DNA of 64,000 nt, from assembly GCA_000751295.2 (NCBI GenBank), contig CCMO02000001.1:1351501-1415500 (forward strand), in the 5' to 3' direction. The DNA comes from a bacterium YEK0313. Its GTDB lineage: Bacteria; Pseudomonadota; Alphaproteobacteria; Rhizobiales; Phreatobacteraceae. Under the pieces are notes generated by a model, which saw only the letters and a list, made by a program, of their open reading frames with translations, had not been told where the DNA came from and searched no databases. The position numbers and the translations under genes were made by a program. Positions 36,148 to 45,451 of this stretch are shown in pieces (positions within the stretch are counted from its first letter, which is position 1; each line of letters opens with the position of its first letter).

Positions 36148-36290
36148 TCAGCGCATGCAGGCGCCGCTATTGACGTCGATGGTGGTGCCCCGGACGACGT
36201 TCGTTCCCACCGAGCACGGGAAGACGATCGGCCGGGCGTTCATGCCAGGCAGCCGGGCGCTCTGGCCGGTCAGGTCACAAGGACGGAGCG
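36148..36290 (-). pseudogene. Probable C-terminal remnant of another SDR
   Basis: On the minus strand an open frame without a start ends in GTTIDVNSGACMR followed by TGA (stop at 36148-36150). A GTTIDVNxG ending is typical of SDR C-termini. Upstream the frame gives LTGQSARLPGMNARPIVFPC, with no Rossmann or active-site part. It lies between two intact SDR genes. Read as a decayed gene or rearrangement scar; the assignment rests on a short stretch. Confidence 0.4.
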
Positions 36291-36419
36291 TCGTGGGAGC
36301 GGCGACATCCGGCATGATGGAACTTCACCATAATTCTTACTATACGAGATAATTGAGTCAGCCAGTATCCGAGTCAACCTGCGGCATGACTGCGCGTGTC
36401 TGCCCTGCACGGCCGCGGC

Positions 36420-37160
36420 TCAATGGATGTGGTAGCCGCCGTTGACGTCGATCACCGTGCCGGTGAGATAGCCGGCGAGCGGGCTCGCCAGGAACAGGAT
36501 CACCCGTGCCACGTCGTCGGCCGTGCCGAAGCGGCCGAGCGGAATGGTCTCGCAGATCGCGCGGCGGCGGTCGTCATCATATTGGCCCCGGGTCATGCCG
36601 GTATCGATGATGCCCGGCGCCACCGCGTTGACGCGGATGCCGAAGGGCCCGCCCTCGCGCGCCGTCGCCTTGGTGAAGCTGATCACACCGCCCTTGGCGG
36701 CGGCATAATGCGCCCCGCCGAGGAGACCGCCGCCGCGCTGCGCCGCGATCGACCCGACATTCACGATGGCGGGGCTCCGCGTGCTCTTCTTCAGGTGCGG
36801 CAGCGCCGCCTGAGTGACGTTGAAGGTGCCCACGACATTGACCTCCAGCATCCGCGCGAAGTCGGCGGCAGTGAGGTCGGGGATACGGGTGGGAGCGACG
36901 ATGCCGGCATTGTTGACCACGACGTCGATGCCGCCGAGCGCCGCGGCCGCCTCGTCCACGGCCTCGCGACAGGCGACGGGATCGGCGACGTCGAGCCGCC
37001 GCGCGGTCTGGCCGGCGGGCAGCGCGCCGATCGGGAAAGCGCGATCGAACACGACAATCTCGGCACCCTCGGCGGCGAGCAGGCGTGCCGTCGCCTGGCC
37101 GATGCCGTCGGGATGTCCGCCGCCTGTGACGATCGCCCGGTGACCCTTCAAAAGTGACAT
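36420..37160 (-). CDS. SDR-family oxidoreductase
   Basis: 246 aa. TGGGHPDGIGQATARLLAAEGA (with a two-residue insertion in the glycine loop), NNAGIVAPTRI, catalytic site ending GGAHYAAAKGG, and GTVIDVNGGYHIH at the C-terminus. Third intact SDR of the cluster and nearest to the binding-protein gene (73 bp downstream of it). Confidence 0.92.
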   Translation of the reverse strand: MSLLKGHRAIVTGGGHPDGIGQATARLLAAEGAEIVVFDRAFPIGALPAGQTARRLDVADPVACREAVDEAAAALGGIDVVVNNAGIVAPTRIPDLTAADFARMLEVNVVGTFNVTQAALPHLKKSTRSPAIVNVGSIAAQRGGGLLGGAHYAAAKGGVISFTKATAREGGPFGIRVNAVAPGIIDTGMTRGQYDDDRRRAICETIPLGRFGTADDVARVILFLASPLAGYLTGTVIDVNGGYHIH

Positions 37161-37233
37161 CTCTTCACCGTCTGAACCATGGTCCTGTGCCGGAAGGCGT
37201 TGCCCGGTCGCGCCGCCTCCCGGCGCCTGCGGA

Positions 37234-38439
37234 TCATTGCCTAGCCAGCGGGCAGACGCTCTCGGCCAGCGGCCGGAAGGCCTTGTCGGCCGGTATCGTG
37301 GTGATGAGCCTGTAGTAGTCCCATGGCTGCCTGGAATCGGCCGGGCTCTTCACCTCGACGAGATACATGTCGTGGATCATGCGGCCGTTCGGGAGCAGCT
37401 TGCCATTGCGCGAGAACATGTCTTCGACGGGCGTCTCGCGCATCTTCGCGAGGACCTTGTCCGGATCCTTGGTGTTCAGCGCCTGCACGGCCTTGAGATA
37501 GTGCAGCACGCCGGAATAGACGCCGGCCTGCGACTCCGACGGCATCTTGCCGAGCCGGTCGTAGAAGCGCTTGGCGAAGGCGCGCGTCTTCTCGTCCATG
37601 TCCCAGTAGAACGGCACCACGAATTGCAGGCCCTGCATCGTCGCAAGGCCAAGCGAGTGCACGTCGGTGATGAACGTCAGAAGGCTCGCCAGCCGCTGGC
37701 CGGTTTGATGCAGACCGAACTCGCGGCCCTGCTTGATCACGTTGACGGTGATGTCGCCTCCTGACGCGAGGGCGACGATCTTGGCCCCGGAGCCTTGCGC
37801 CTGCAGCAGGTAGGACGAGAAATCCAGCGTCTGCAGGGGATGGCGGACACTGCCGACGATCTTCCCGCCGCTGGCCACGACGGCCTCGCGCATGGCCTGC
37901 TCCATGCTGTGGCCATAGGCATAATCGGCGACCAGCAGGAACCAGGTATCGAAGCCCTGGTCGACCAGGGCACGGGTCGCGCCGCGCGTCTGCGAATAGG
38001 TGTCGAAGGTCCAGTGCAGGCCATAGGCGGTGCACGAATCCTCGGTGAGGCGATCCGTGGCCGCGTTGGCGTAGATGGCGATCTTTTTCCTTTCCTTCGT
38101 CAGGTTGTTCACCGCAAGGGCAATCGCGGAATTGGGCACGTCGAGGATCACGTCGACGCCGTCGAGGTCGTACCACTGCCGCGCCAGATTGAGTCCGACG
38201 TCGGGCTTGTGTTGATGATCGGCGAAGACCAGTTCGATCGGCGAACCGAGCACGCCGCCGCCGATATCCTCGATGGCGAGCCGCGCGGCCTCGACCGAAC
38301 CCTTTCCGGAAATGTCGGCGAATGGCCCGCCCATGTCGGCCAGCACACCGAACTTGACCTTTTCGGTGGCGGCGCGGGCGGTGGTGGTCATCGCCATGGC
38401 CGCGCCCGCGGTGAATGCCCTTCTCGTAACCGATGCCAT
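37234..38439 (-). CDS. ABC transporter substrate-binding protein, branched-chain amino acid (LivK) type
   Basis: 401 aa. A signal peptide with TRRAFTAGAAMAMTTTARA (Tat-like RR) precedes a type-I periplasmic-binding fold (KVKFGVLADMGGPFADISGKG, VEAARLAIEDIGGG, ADYAYGHSMEQAMREAV). Related proteins bind amides, aromatic acids or amino acids. No permease or ATPase genes are nearby, so it is an orphan here and must share a transporter elsewhere or act in sensing. Start is ATG 38439 with GAAGGA 9 bp upstream. Confidence 0.9.
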   Translation of the reverse strand: MASVTRRAFTAGAAMAMTTTARAATEKVKFGVLADMGGPFADISGKGSVEAARLAIEDIGGGVLGSPIELVFADHQHKPDVGLNLARQWYDLDGVDVILDVPNSAIALAVNNLTKERKKIAIYANAATDRLTEDSCTAYGLHWTFDTYSQTRGATRALVDQGFDTWFLLVADYAYGHSMEQAMREAVVASGGKIVGSVRHPLQTLDFSSYLLQAQGSGAKIVALASGGDITVNVIKQGREFGLHQTGQRLASLLTFITDVHSLGLATMQGLQFVVPFYWDMDEKTRAFAKRFYDRLGKMPSESQAGVYSGVLHYLKAVQALNTKDPDKVLAKMRETPVEDMFSRNGKLLPNGRMIHDMYLVEVKSPADSRQPWDYYRLITTIPADKAFRPLAESVCPLARQ

Positions 38440-38728
38440 GAGCAGTTCCTTCCCTCGCTTTTCTCCAGGCGACGCCACCCCGGCAGGAGGCCGGTCGAGC
38501 CGGCATGCCTGCGCGTCCGGAAGACGACGCCCTGCACGGCGGTGACCTGCTCATGGCGGGTGTGGGGAAGCTCCCTGGCACCGACCGTCATGAAGCTTCG
38601 GCCGTGATTGAAGGTAGGATGATTGATAAATCTCATAATGCAATAAAAATCACACAATGACTTCTACGCCGCTTTCTGCCAGAGAATAAGTCTCCCTCTC
38701 GTTCCAAGGAATTTCTGCCCGAAAGCCC
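38440..38728. promoter_or_regulatory. Divergent promoter region of the IclR regulator and its cluster
   Basis: 289 bp. The stretch 38615-38665 is clearly A/T-richer than its surroundings (gattgataaatctcataat and neighbours) and probably holds both promoters and the IclR operator. No exact palindrome could be singled out. Confidence 0.4.
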
Positions 38729-39532
38729 ATGACCAGCCTCGCCAAGATGCTCAGGATTCTCGAGCTTTTTGAGGATGATAAGAGCAGTTTCCAGGTCGAC
38801 GACGCCGTCGCGGCGACCGGCGCCTCGCGGGCAACCGTCTATCGATACCTCCAGGCACTCTCCGCCTCCGGGCTGATCGCGCCCGCCACCGGCGGTAGTT
38901 TCGTGCTGGGGTCGAAGATCATCGAGCTCGACCGGCTGGTGCGCCGCACCGACCCGCTGGCCACCAGCGCGCGGCCGATCATGGAGGCGGTGAGCGCGCG
39001 CCTCGGGCTCAACATGCTGCTGTGCAGCTATTACGGCGACAAGGTCATGTGCGCGGAGATCGTCTGGCCCGACCGCAGCGTGAAGCCGGCCTATGAGCGC
39101 GGCCGCAAGATGCCGATGTTCCATGGCGCCATGGCCAAGCTGATCCTGGCGCATCTCAGCCCCTATCAGCTGCGCAACATGATGCTCTGGCACGCCGACG
39201 AGATCCGTGCGGCCGGCCTCGGCGCCAGTTGGGAGGAGTTTCGCCAGGCCATGGCGCTGATCCGCCGGCAGGGCACCTGCATCACCCGCGGCGAGGTGGT
39301 CGAGGGCCTCGTCGGCATCGGAGCGCCGGTTTTCGATGCCGACCGCCGCATCCTCGGCAGCATCGTATTCGCCGTTCCGGAGGCGCGGGTGGCAGACATT
39401 GGCGAAGACAGGTTGCGTGCGGATGTCGCCGCCATAGCGGCCGAGATCGACGCCACGATTGCCCGCCACATGCCTGCTGGCAGCCCCAAGGCCCCCCGCT
39501 CAGCGCGGCCGCGCCGGGCGCCGGCGGACTAA
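38729..39532 (+). CDS. IclR-family transcriptional regulator
   Basis: 267 aa. N-terminal winged HTH (LAKMLRILELFEDD, then GASRATVYRYLQALSASGLI) and a C-terminal effector domain with ERGRKMPMFHGAMAKLILAHL and GIGAPVFDADRRILGSIVFAVP. IclR proteins control uptake and breakdown of organic acids. It is divergent from the binding protein - SDR - Dabb - CoA ligase genes (38.4 to 32.3 kb), the likely regulon. Confidence 0.93.
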   Translation: MTSLAKMLRILELFEDDKSSFQVDDAVAATGASRATVYRYLQALSASGLIAPATGGSFVLGSKIIELDRLVRRTDPLATSARPIMEAVSARLGLNMLLCSYYGDKVMCAEIVWPDRSVKPAYERGRKMPMFHGAMAKLILAHLSPYQLRNMMLWHADEIRAAGLGASWEEFRQAMALIRRQGTCITRGEVVEGLVGIGAPVFDADRRILGSIVFAVPEARVADIGEDRLRADVAAIAAEIDATIARHMPAGSPKAPRSARPRRAPAD

Positions 39533-39694
39533 CGGAATCGAGCAGGCACCCTGCAAATTCCGCCCGAATTCCAACGCCGGGCGCCGTGCCGTCGCATCGA
39601 AAACGGCGATGCCGCGCTCGCGCTGAATCTTCGCGACGAAGCGAAGGCCCAGCACTCCATGGGATCGTTCGCTAGGCGCTGCTCGCCATTCCCA

Positions 39695-40476
39695 CTATTG
39701 CAGAATGCGCTCGTAGTTGATGCGGAACAGCCGCTGGTCCGGCCGGCGGGTCGTGTCGAGATTGTGCACGGCGACCGAGGTCTCGTAGCCCTGGGCGTCG
39801 AAAACCGTCCACTGCCTGAGCGTGAAGTCGTTGGCATTGAACAGGATCATCAGGCGGTTGGTGCCGCCGATCGCCTGCCGTTCCTCCAGCATGACGATGA
39901 CATATTCGGGATCGCGGGTCACCGAGGTGACATTGGCATCGCGCAGGATGTCGACCCGGTCGGACAGCAGGAAGCGCAGCGGCGTCTGCGACAGGGGATA
40001 GATGTCCTGGGTGTTCAGCCGCCGGTCGCGCACCGCCACCGACTGGCCGTCGGCAATGATCTCCACCGGGCTCGGCGCATTGTACTGGAAGCGGATCTTG
40101 CCAGGCTTGTCGAGATAGAGCTTGCCGGTGGTGCGCCGGCCGTCGGGGCCGATCTGGACGAAATCGCCCTGCATGAAGCGGATGCCGTTGAAATAGGCGT
40201 TGACCCGCTGGGCAATGTCGCGCGTGTCGGCATCGACGCCGCGTGCGGCGCGCGGGGCCTGGCGCCGCACCGGCGTCGATGCCGACACATTCTGGCCCAG
40301 GGCGCGCCATTGCAGCTGACGCCGCCGCCCCCGGGCGGCGGCGTCAGCTGCAATGGCGCGCCCTGGGCCAGAATCACCCGGTGATCCGATGCCACCGCGT
40401 GCGAATGCGCGCCGATGAGCGCGATCCCGGCCGCCAGCAGAAAGGCCGGTCCCGCGACAGTCAGGCGTCTCGTCAT
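39695..40476 (-). pseudogene. LolA-like outer-membrane lipoprotein carrier, frame broken by an inverted duplication
   Basis: ATG 40476 (GGAG 5 bp upstream) opens a signal peptide (RRLTVAGPAFLLAAGIALIG) and mature start RVILAQGAPLQLTPPP. The LolA domain (DIAQRVNAYFNGIRFMQGDF, GKLYLDKPGKIRFQY, EYVIVMLEE, ending NYERILQ) is in another frame up to the stop at 39695. Between them lies an 86-bp palindrome. Deleting 40289-40332 joins ..LTPPP to VSASTPVRR.. in one frame of 245 aa. The LolA domain might still be made from GTG 40288, but without a signal peptide. It would carry lipoproteins across the periplasm. Confidence 0.8.
40289..40374. repeat. 86-bp near-perfect palindrome (42-bp arms, 2-nt spacer)
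   Basis: Arm 1 at 40289-40330 and arm 2 at 40333-40374 are exact reverse complements over 42 bp, separated by CC. The next outward pair (40288/40375) mismatches, so the arms end sharply. It lies inside the lolA-like coding sequence and shifts its frame. Expected to form a strong cruciform or hairpin. Confidence 0.97.
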
Positions 40477-40549
40477 CGCTGCTCCATGGGGATGTGTTGG
40501 CGCGGGTGATAGGCAGCCGATAGGGCGAATTCGAGGCGAAAGCCAGCCC

Positions 40550-43255
40550 TCACTCGGTCCCCTCCGGCAGCAGGATCTCGCGTTTGCCGGCATGATTGGC
40601 CGGACCGACGATGCCTTCCCGCTCCATCCGCTCGATCAGCGAGGCGGCGCGGTTGTAGCCGATCTGCAGCCGGCGCTGGATGTAGGAGGTCGACGCCTTC
40701 TTGTCGCGCATGACCACCTGGATCGCCTTGTCGTAGAGGTCGGCCGGCTCGTCGCCGAACGAGCCCTTGTCGAACACGGCGCCGTCGTCGCCCTCGCCTT
40801 CGCCGGCTTCGTCCTCGTCGGTCGTGACCGATTCCAGATAGTCGGGCGCGCCCTGCATCTTCAGGTGGCCGACGATCCGCTCGACCTCCTCGTCGGAGAC
40901 GAAGGGACCGTGGACGCGGCTGATGCGGCCGCCGCCGGCCATGAACAGCATGTCGCCGCGGCCGAGCAGCTGCTCGGCGCCCTGCTCGCCGAGAATGGTC
41001 CGGCTGTCGATCTTGGAGGTGACCTGGAACGAGATGCGCGTCGGGAAATTCGCCTTGATCGTGCCGGTGATGACGTCGACCGACGGACGCTGGGTGGCCA
41101 TGATCAGGTGGATGCCGGCGGCGCGAGCCATCTGGGCGAGGCGCTGGATCGCGCCTTCGATGTCCTTGCCGGCGACCATCATCAGGTCGGCCATCTCGTC
41201 GACGATGACCACGATATAGGGGATCGGGTCGAGGCCCATTTCCTCCTGCTCGTAGATCGCCTCGCCCGTCTCGCGGTCGAAGCCGGTCTGCACCGTGCGC
41301 GTCAGCGTCTCGCCCTTGGTGCGTGCCTGCGCCATGCGTGCGTTGAAGCCGTCGATGTTGCGCACGCCGAGCTTCGACATCTTCTTGTAGCGCTCTTCCA
41401 TCTCGCGCACCGCCCATTTGAGCGCGACGACCGCCTTCTTCGGATCGGTCACGACGGGCGTGAGCAGATGCGGAATGCCGTCATAGATCGACAGTTCCAG
41501 CATTTTCGGGTCGACCATGATGAGCCGGCATTGCGACGGCGTCAGCCGGTAGACCAGCGACAGGATCATCGTGTTGATCGCCACCGACTTGCCCGAGCCG
41601 GTGGTACCGGCGACCAGGAGGTGGGGCATCTTGGCGAGGTCGGCGATGACCGGATCGCCGCCGATCGTCTTGCCGAGCGCGATCGGCAGCTTTTCCTTGG
41701 CGGTGATGAAGTCCTGGCTCGCCAGCATTTCGCGCAGCATGACGTTCTCGCGCCGCGCATTCGGCAACTCGATGCCGATGGCATTGCGGCCCGGCACCAG
41801 CGCGACGCGGGCGGAGACCGCCGACATGGAACGGGCAATGTCGTCAGCGAGGCCGATGACCCGGTTGGACCGCGTGCCGGGCGCCGGCTCCAGCTCGTAG
41901 AGGGTGACGACCGGACCGGGACGGACATTGATGATCTCGCCGCGCACGCCGAAATCGTCGAGCACCGAGCCGAGCGTCGCCGCATTCTGCTGCAGCACGT
42001 CGGTCGACATGGACGGGTCGCGCTCGGAGGGCTTCGGCTCGGTCAGGAGGTCGAGCGGCGGCAGCTCGTAGCTGTCGTCGACGCCGGCTGGCGGCGGCAG
42101 CGGCAGCTTCTGCTGCACGGCGACGGGGCGCGGCGCGGGCGCCGGGGCATGGATGCGCGGCGCGCGGGCATCGGCCACCGGGCGCGCGGGCACCTCGAAC
42201 GGCGGCTCGTCGTCCTCCTCGTCGATCGGAGCGGCCGGCGCCGCGCTCGGCGCGATCCGCGGCGCCTCGATCTCGGCATCGTCCGGACGGGTCCGTGCCG
42301 GCGGCACGTGATAGGTGCGCGGCGCCCGCTCGGGCTGGGCCTCGACGGTCGGCTCGCGGCGCGCGCCGGAAGCGCGGGGTGCGATCGGCAGATCGTCGTC
42401 GGGCTCGGTGAAGAAGGCCTTGGCACGCGCGGCAATGCCGTTGGCGCCGCCGCGCGGTGCGGGAGCGCCCGACGGTTCGCCGGCGGCGGCCCGGGCAATG
42501 TCCGGCGCCTCGCCGGCCATGCGCTTCAGCTTGGCCTTGGCCGACAGCACGCCATGGGTCAGCGCGCCGAGGCTGTTGGTGGCAAGGCCGCCGAGACGGC
42601 CCGGCTCCCGGTCGTCGCTGTCGCGCTGCCGGGCGACGCGCGCCGGCGCGAGATCGTCGGCGGCATCGTCCTGCGTCTCCTCGTCGCGGCGGATGGTGAG
42701 GCCGGTCGCGACCGCCGCAACGGCGAGGCCGATGGCGAGCACGACGAGGGCCGCGACGCTGCGCGTCGCGCCGGAGAGATTGCCGAGCACGGCGCTGATC
42801 ACGGCCAGGCCGCCATCGCCGATGACCCCGCCGATGCCCGTCGGCAGCGGCCAGCCGCGCGGCGCCGGCACCAGCGAGGCGGCCACGGCCAGGATCATGC
42901 CGGCCGCGATGCCGAGCGGAATGCGCAGGCCCTCGCGGTCGAACGGCCGGCAGGTGACGAAACGCCAGCCCCAGACGGCGGCGATCAGCAGGAGCCCGAT
43001 GGCGCCGAGCCCGAACAGCTGCATGAGGAGATCGGCAAGGATCGCGCCGGGACGGCCGACCCAGTTCTTCACCGGCGCATTGGTGGCGTGGCTCAGCGAG
43101 GGATCGCCCGCCGTCCAGGTCAGGAGCGCCAGAGCGGCGAGGCCCACGGCGCCGAGGATGGCAAGTCCGCCCAATTGCCGGATCTTGCGACGCATGGCGC
43201 CTTTCATCGCTTCGGGAAGGAGAGAGAGGCCGGTATGCCGCCGCGCCACAGCCAT
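40550..43255 (-). CDS. ftsK: DNA translocase FtsK
   Basis: About 901 aa. Four N-terminal membrane helices (first LAILGAVGLAALALLTW), a long Pro/Ala-rich acidic linker (about 215-430), then the motor: Walker A GTTGSGKSVA (near 550), Walker B IVVIVDEMADLMM, ATQRPSVDVITG. The C-terminal gamma domain with SYIQRRLQIGYNRAASLIERMEREG recognises KOPS. It pumps chromosome termini through the closing septum and activates XerCD. ATG 43255 is chosen (AGGAT 8 bp upstream); an in-frame ATG at 43324 is possible. Confidence 0.96.
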   Translation of the reverse strand: MAVARRHTGLSLLPEAMKGAMRRKIRQLGGLAILGAVGLAALALLTWTAGDPSLSHATNAPVKNWVGRPGAILADLLMQLFGLGAIGLLLIAAVWGWRFVTCRPFDREGLRIPLGIAAGMILAVAASLVPAPRGWPLPTGIGGVIGDGGLAVISAVLGNLSGATRSVAALVVLAIGLAVAAVATGLTIRRDEETQDDAADDLAPARVARQRDSDDREPGRLGGLATNSLGALTHGVLSAKAKLKRMAGEAPDIARAAAGEPSGAPAPRGGANGIAARAKAFFTEPDDDLPIAPRASGARREPTVEAQPERAPRTYHVPPARTRPDDAEIEAPRIAPSAAPAAPIDEEDDEPPFEVPARPVADARAPRIHAPAPAPRPVAVQQKLPLPPPAGVDDSYELPPLDLLTEPKPSERDPSMSTDVLQQNAATLGSVLDDFGVRGEIINVRPGPVVTLYELEPAPGTRSNRVIGLADDIARSMSAVSARVALVPGRNAIGIELPNARRENVMLREMLASQDFITAKEKLPIALGKTIGGDPVIADLAKMPHLLVAGTTGSGKSVAINTMILSLVYRLTPSQCRLIMVDPKMLELSIYDGIPHLLTPVVTDPKKAVVALKWAVREMEERYKKMSKLGVRNIDGFNARMAQARTKGETLTRTVQTGFDRETGEAIYEQEEMGLDPIPYIVVIVDEMADLMMVAGKDIEGAIQRLAQMARAAGIHLIMATQRPSVDVITGTIKANFPTRISFQVTSKIDSRTILGEQGAEQLLGRGDMLFMAGGGRISRVHGPFVSDEEVERIVGHLKMQGAPDYLESVTTDEDEAGEGEGDDGAVFDKGSFGDEPADLYDKAIQVVMRDKKASTSYIQRRLQIGYNRAASLIERMEREGIVGPANHAGKREILLPEGTE

Positions 43256-43415
43256 GTCGGTCGCATCCTGTGAAGGGAGACCGAGCGGGAAATCCGCGCG
43301 ACGGCGGACGCCCCGGAGGGCCATCCGGTTCGTGATCGCGACCTTACCGAGGCAAGGGTTGACGGGTGATTAACCATCGCCGGCCTGGAGAATATCGCGG
43401 TGGACAAGTCCCCAT

Positions 43416-43446
43416 GAAAAACCCCGGCGCCAAGGGCGCCGGGGCC
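43416..43446 (-). terminator. Rho-independent terminator of amtB
   Basis: 10-bp stem CCCCGGCGCC/GGCGCCGGGG (43422-43431, 43435-43444), 3-nt loop. On the minus strand it is followed by TTTTT (43417-43421). Confidence 0.92.
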
Positions 43447-43477
43447 TGAAAACAGGGAATTTCGGGCCTTGCGGCCG

Positions 43478-44965
43478 TCAGAGATTGTAGGCGCGCTCGC
43501 CATGGTCGGCGAGGTCGAGCCCCTCGCGCTCGCGGTCCGGCGAGACCCGGAGGCCGACGACGACGTCGACGATCTTGTAGAGGACGAAGGAGCCGACCCC
43601 GGACCAGACGAGCGTCAGGAGCACCGCCTTGATCTGGGCGATGACCGCGGGCGCGAATTCATAGGCCGCGACCGAGAGCTCGCCCGGCTTGGCCTCGTAA
43701 TCGGGAATGCCGACGCCGCCGAGTGCGGTGTTGACCAGGATGCCGGTGGCGATGGCGCCGATAATGCCGCCGACGCAGTGGATGCCGAACACGTCGAGCG
43801 AGTCGTCATAGCCGAAGGCATTCTTGACCGTGGAGCAGAACACGAAGCAGACGCCGCCGGCCACGAGACCGAGCACGATCGACCCCATCGGCCCGGCGAA
43901 ACCGGAAGCCGGCGTCACCGCGACGAGGCCGGCGACCGCGCCCGACACCGCGCCGAGCAGCGAGGGCTTGCCCTTGGCCGCCCATTCGACGAACAGCCAG
44001 GACAGCGCGGCCGCGGCGGTCGCGACGAAGGTATTGATCATGGCGAGCGCCGCCGTGCCGTTGGCCTCGAGGTTGGAGCCGGCATTGAAGCCGAACCAGC
44101 CGACCCACAGGAGCGCGGCGCCGATCAGCGTCATGACCAGCGAGTGCGGCGGCATCAGCTCCTTGCCGTAGCCGATGCGCTTGCCCACGACGAGGCAGCC
44201 GACGAGGCCGGCGATGCCGGCATTGATATGGACCACCGTGCCGCCGGCGAAATCGAGCGCGCCCCACTGGTAGATGAGGCCCGCATCGGCCTTGACCGCG
44301 GCGAGCTTGGCTTCCGCTGCCGCCTTGGCGGCGGCGTCGGAACCGGCGGCCGCAACCGCCTTGGCCGCTTCCGCGATGGCGTCGGGGCCGGCCCAGTACC
44401 AGACCATGTGCGCGATCGGGAAATAGACGAAGGTGACCCAGAGCACGGTGAACAGGACGACCGCCGAGAACTTGGTGCGCTCGGCGATGGCACCGACGAT
44501 CAGCGCCGGCGTGATGCAGGCGAAGGTCATCTGGAAGGCGATGTAGACGAGCTCGGGAATGACCACGCCGTTGGAAAAGGTCGCGGCGGTGGAATTGGCG
44601 TCCACCCCGATGAGGAAGGCCTTGGAGAAGCCGCCGATATAGGCGTTGAGCCCGCCGCCGCCGGTGAAGGTCAGCGAGTAGCCGTAGACGACCCAGATGA
44701 TGGCGACGAGCGCGACGATGACGAAGACCTGGGTCAGCACCGACAGCATGTTCTTCGAGCGCACCAGGCCGCCATAGAAGAGCGCGAGGCCCGGCACGGT
44801 CATCAGGAGCACCAGAAGCGCCGAGGTCAGCATCCAGGCGGTGTCGCCGGCATTCGGCTTCGGCGGCGTGGCGGCCTGGGCGAGCGCCGGATCGGCCTGG
44901 ATCGCCACGGCGCAGGCGAGCGCAAGCGCCGCGACGCCCCACCGGGACAAGAGGGAACGGATCAT
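43478..44965 (-). CDS. amtB: Ammonium transporter
   Basis: 495 aa. A cleavable signal (ALACAVAIQADPALAQA) precedes 11 membrane helices. Family motifs: GLALFYGGLVRSKN, the pore-region IAHMVWYW, DFAGGTVVHINAG with the first pore histidine, and DDSLDVFGIHCVGG with the second. The long Ala/Lys-rich periplasmic loop (about 200-230) is an insertion compared with E. coli AmtB. Downstream of glnK and probably cotranscribed; GlnK binding closes the channel when nitrogen is plentiful. Confidence 0.97.
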   Translation of the reverse strand: MIRSLLSRWGVAALALACAVAIQADPALAQAATPPKPNAGDTAWMLTSALLVLLMTVPGLALFYGGLVRSKNMLSVLTQVFVIVALVAIIWVVYGYSLTFTGGGGLNAYIGGFSKAFLIGVDANSTAATFSNGVVIPELVYIAFQMTFACITPALIVGAIAERTKFSAVVLFTVLWVTFVYFPIAHMVWYWAGPDAIAEAAKAVAAAGSDAAAKAAAEAKLAAVKADAGLIYQWGALDFAGGTVVHINAGIAGLVGCLVVGKRIGYGKELMPPHSLVMTLIGAALLWVGWFGFNAGSNLEANGTAALAMINTFVATAAAALSWLFVEWAAKGKPSLLGAVSGAVAGLVAVTPASGFAGPMGSIVLGLVAGGVCFVFCSTVKNAFGYDDSLDVFGIHCVGGIIGAIATGILVNTALGGVGIPDYEAKPGELSVAAYEFAPAVIAQIKAVLLTLVWSGVGSFVLYKIVDVVVGLRVSPDREREGLDLADHGERAYNL

Positions 44966-45007
44966 GTGCGAGAACTCCGGGAGGATGTTTCTTGAGCTGC
45001 GCGCCGC

Positions 45008-45346
45008 TCAGAGCGCGTCGATATCGGTCTCACCGGTGCGGATCCGCACGGCGTGCTCGATGGAGGTGACGAAGATCTTGCCGTCGCCGATCTGGCCGGT
45101 CTTGGCGGCACCGGCTATGGCGGCGACCACCTTGTCGGCCTCGCTCGCGGGCACCGCGACCTCGACCTTGAGCTTAGGCAGGAAGCTCACGGCGTATTCG
45201 GCGCCGCGATAGATTTCGGTATGGCCCTTCTGCCGGCCGTAACCCTTCACTTCCGTGACGGTCAGGCCGTGCACGCCGATGCCGGTCAGGGCATCGCGGA
45301 CCTCTTCGAGCTTGAATGGCTTGATGATAGCCATCACGATTTTCAT
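45008..45346 (-). CDS. glnK: Nitrogen regulatory protein P-II (GlnK)
   Basis: 112 aa. Standard PII pattern: KIVMAIIKPFKLEEVRDAL, T-loop with uridylylation site Tyr51 in RGAEYAVSFLPK, and GDGKIFVTSIEHAVRIRTGE. It senses 2-oxoglutarate/ATP/ADP and blocks AmtB. The gene precedes amtB by 42 bp. A sigma-54-like promoter lies about 105 bp upstream, consistent with NtrC-type control. Confidence 0.97.
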   Translation of the reverse strand: MKIVMAIIKPFKLEEVRDALTGIGVHGLTVTEVKGYGRQKGHTEIYRGAEYAVSFLPKLKVEVAVPASEADKVVAAIAGAAKTGQIGDGKIFVTSIEHAVRIRTGETDIDAL

Positions 45347-45451
45347 GTCGGCATCCCCGAACTGGCTTCCCCCGGGAGCACCGGGTGAAGGGTTGCTGGT
45401 CGCTTCCGACGCGACCCGAGGGGGGCATGCGCCGAACCGAGCTATCGGGAA

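Noticed and set aside
38615..38665. Specific IclR operator in the A/T-rich stretch
   Set aside because: Only imperfect short symmetries were found, so no exact site could be supported.
40415..43273. A 952-codon plus-strand frame opposite ftsK
   Set aside because: Antisense shadow of ftsK with no recognisable fold.
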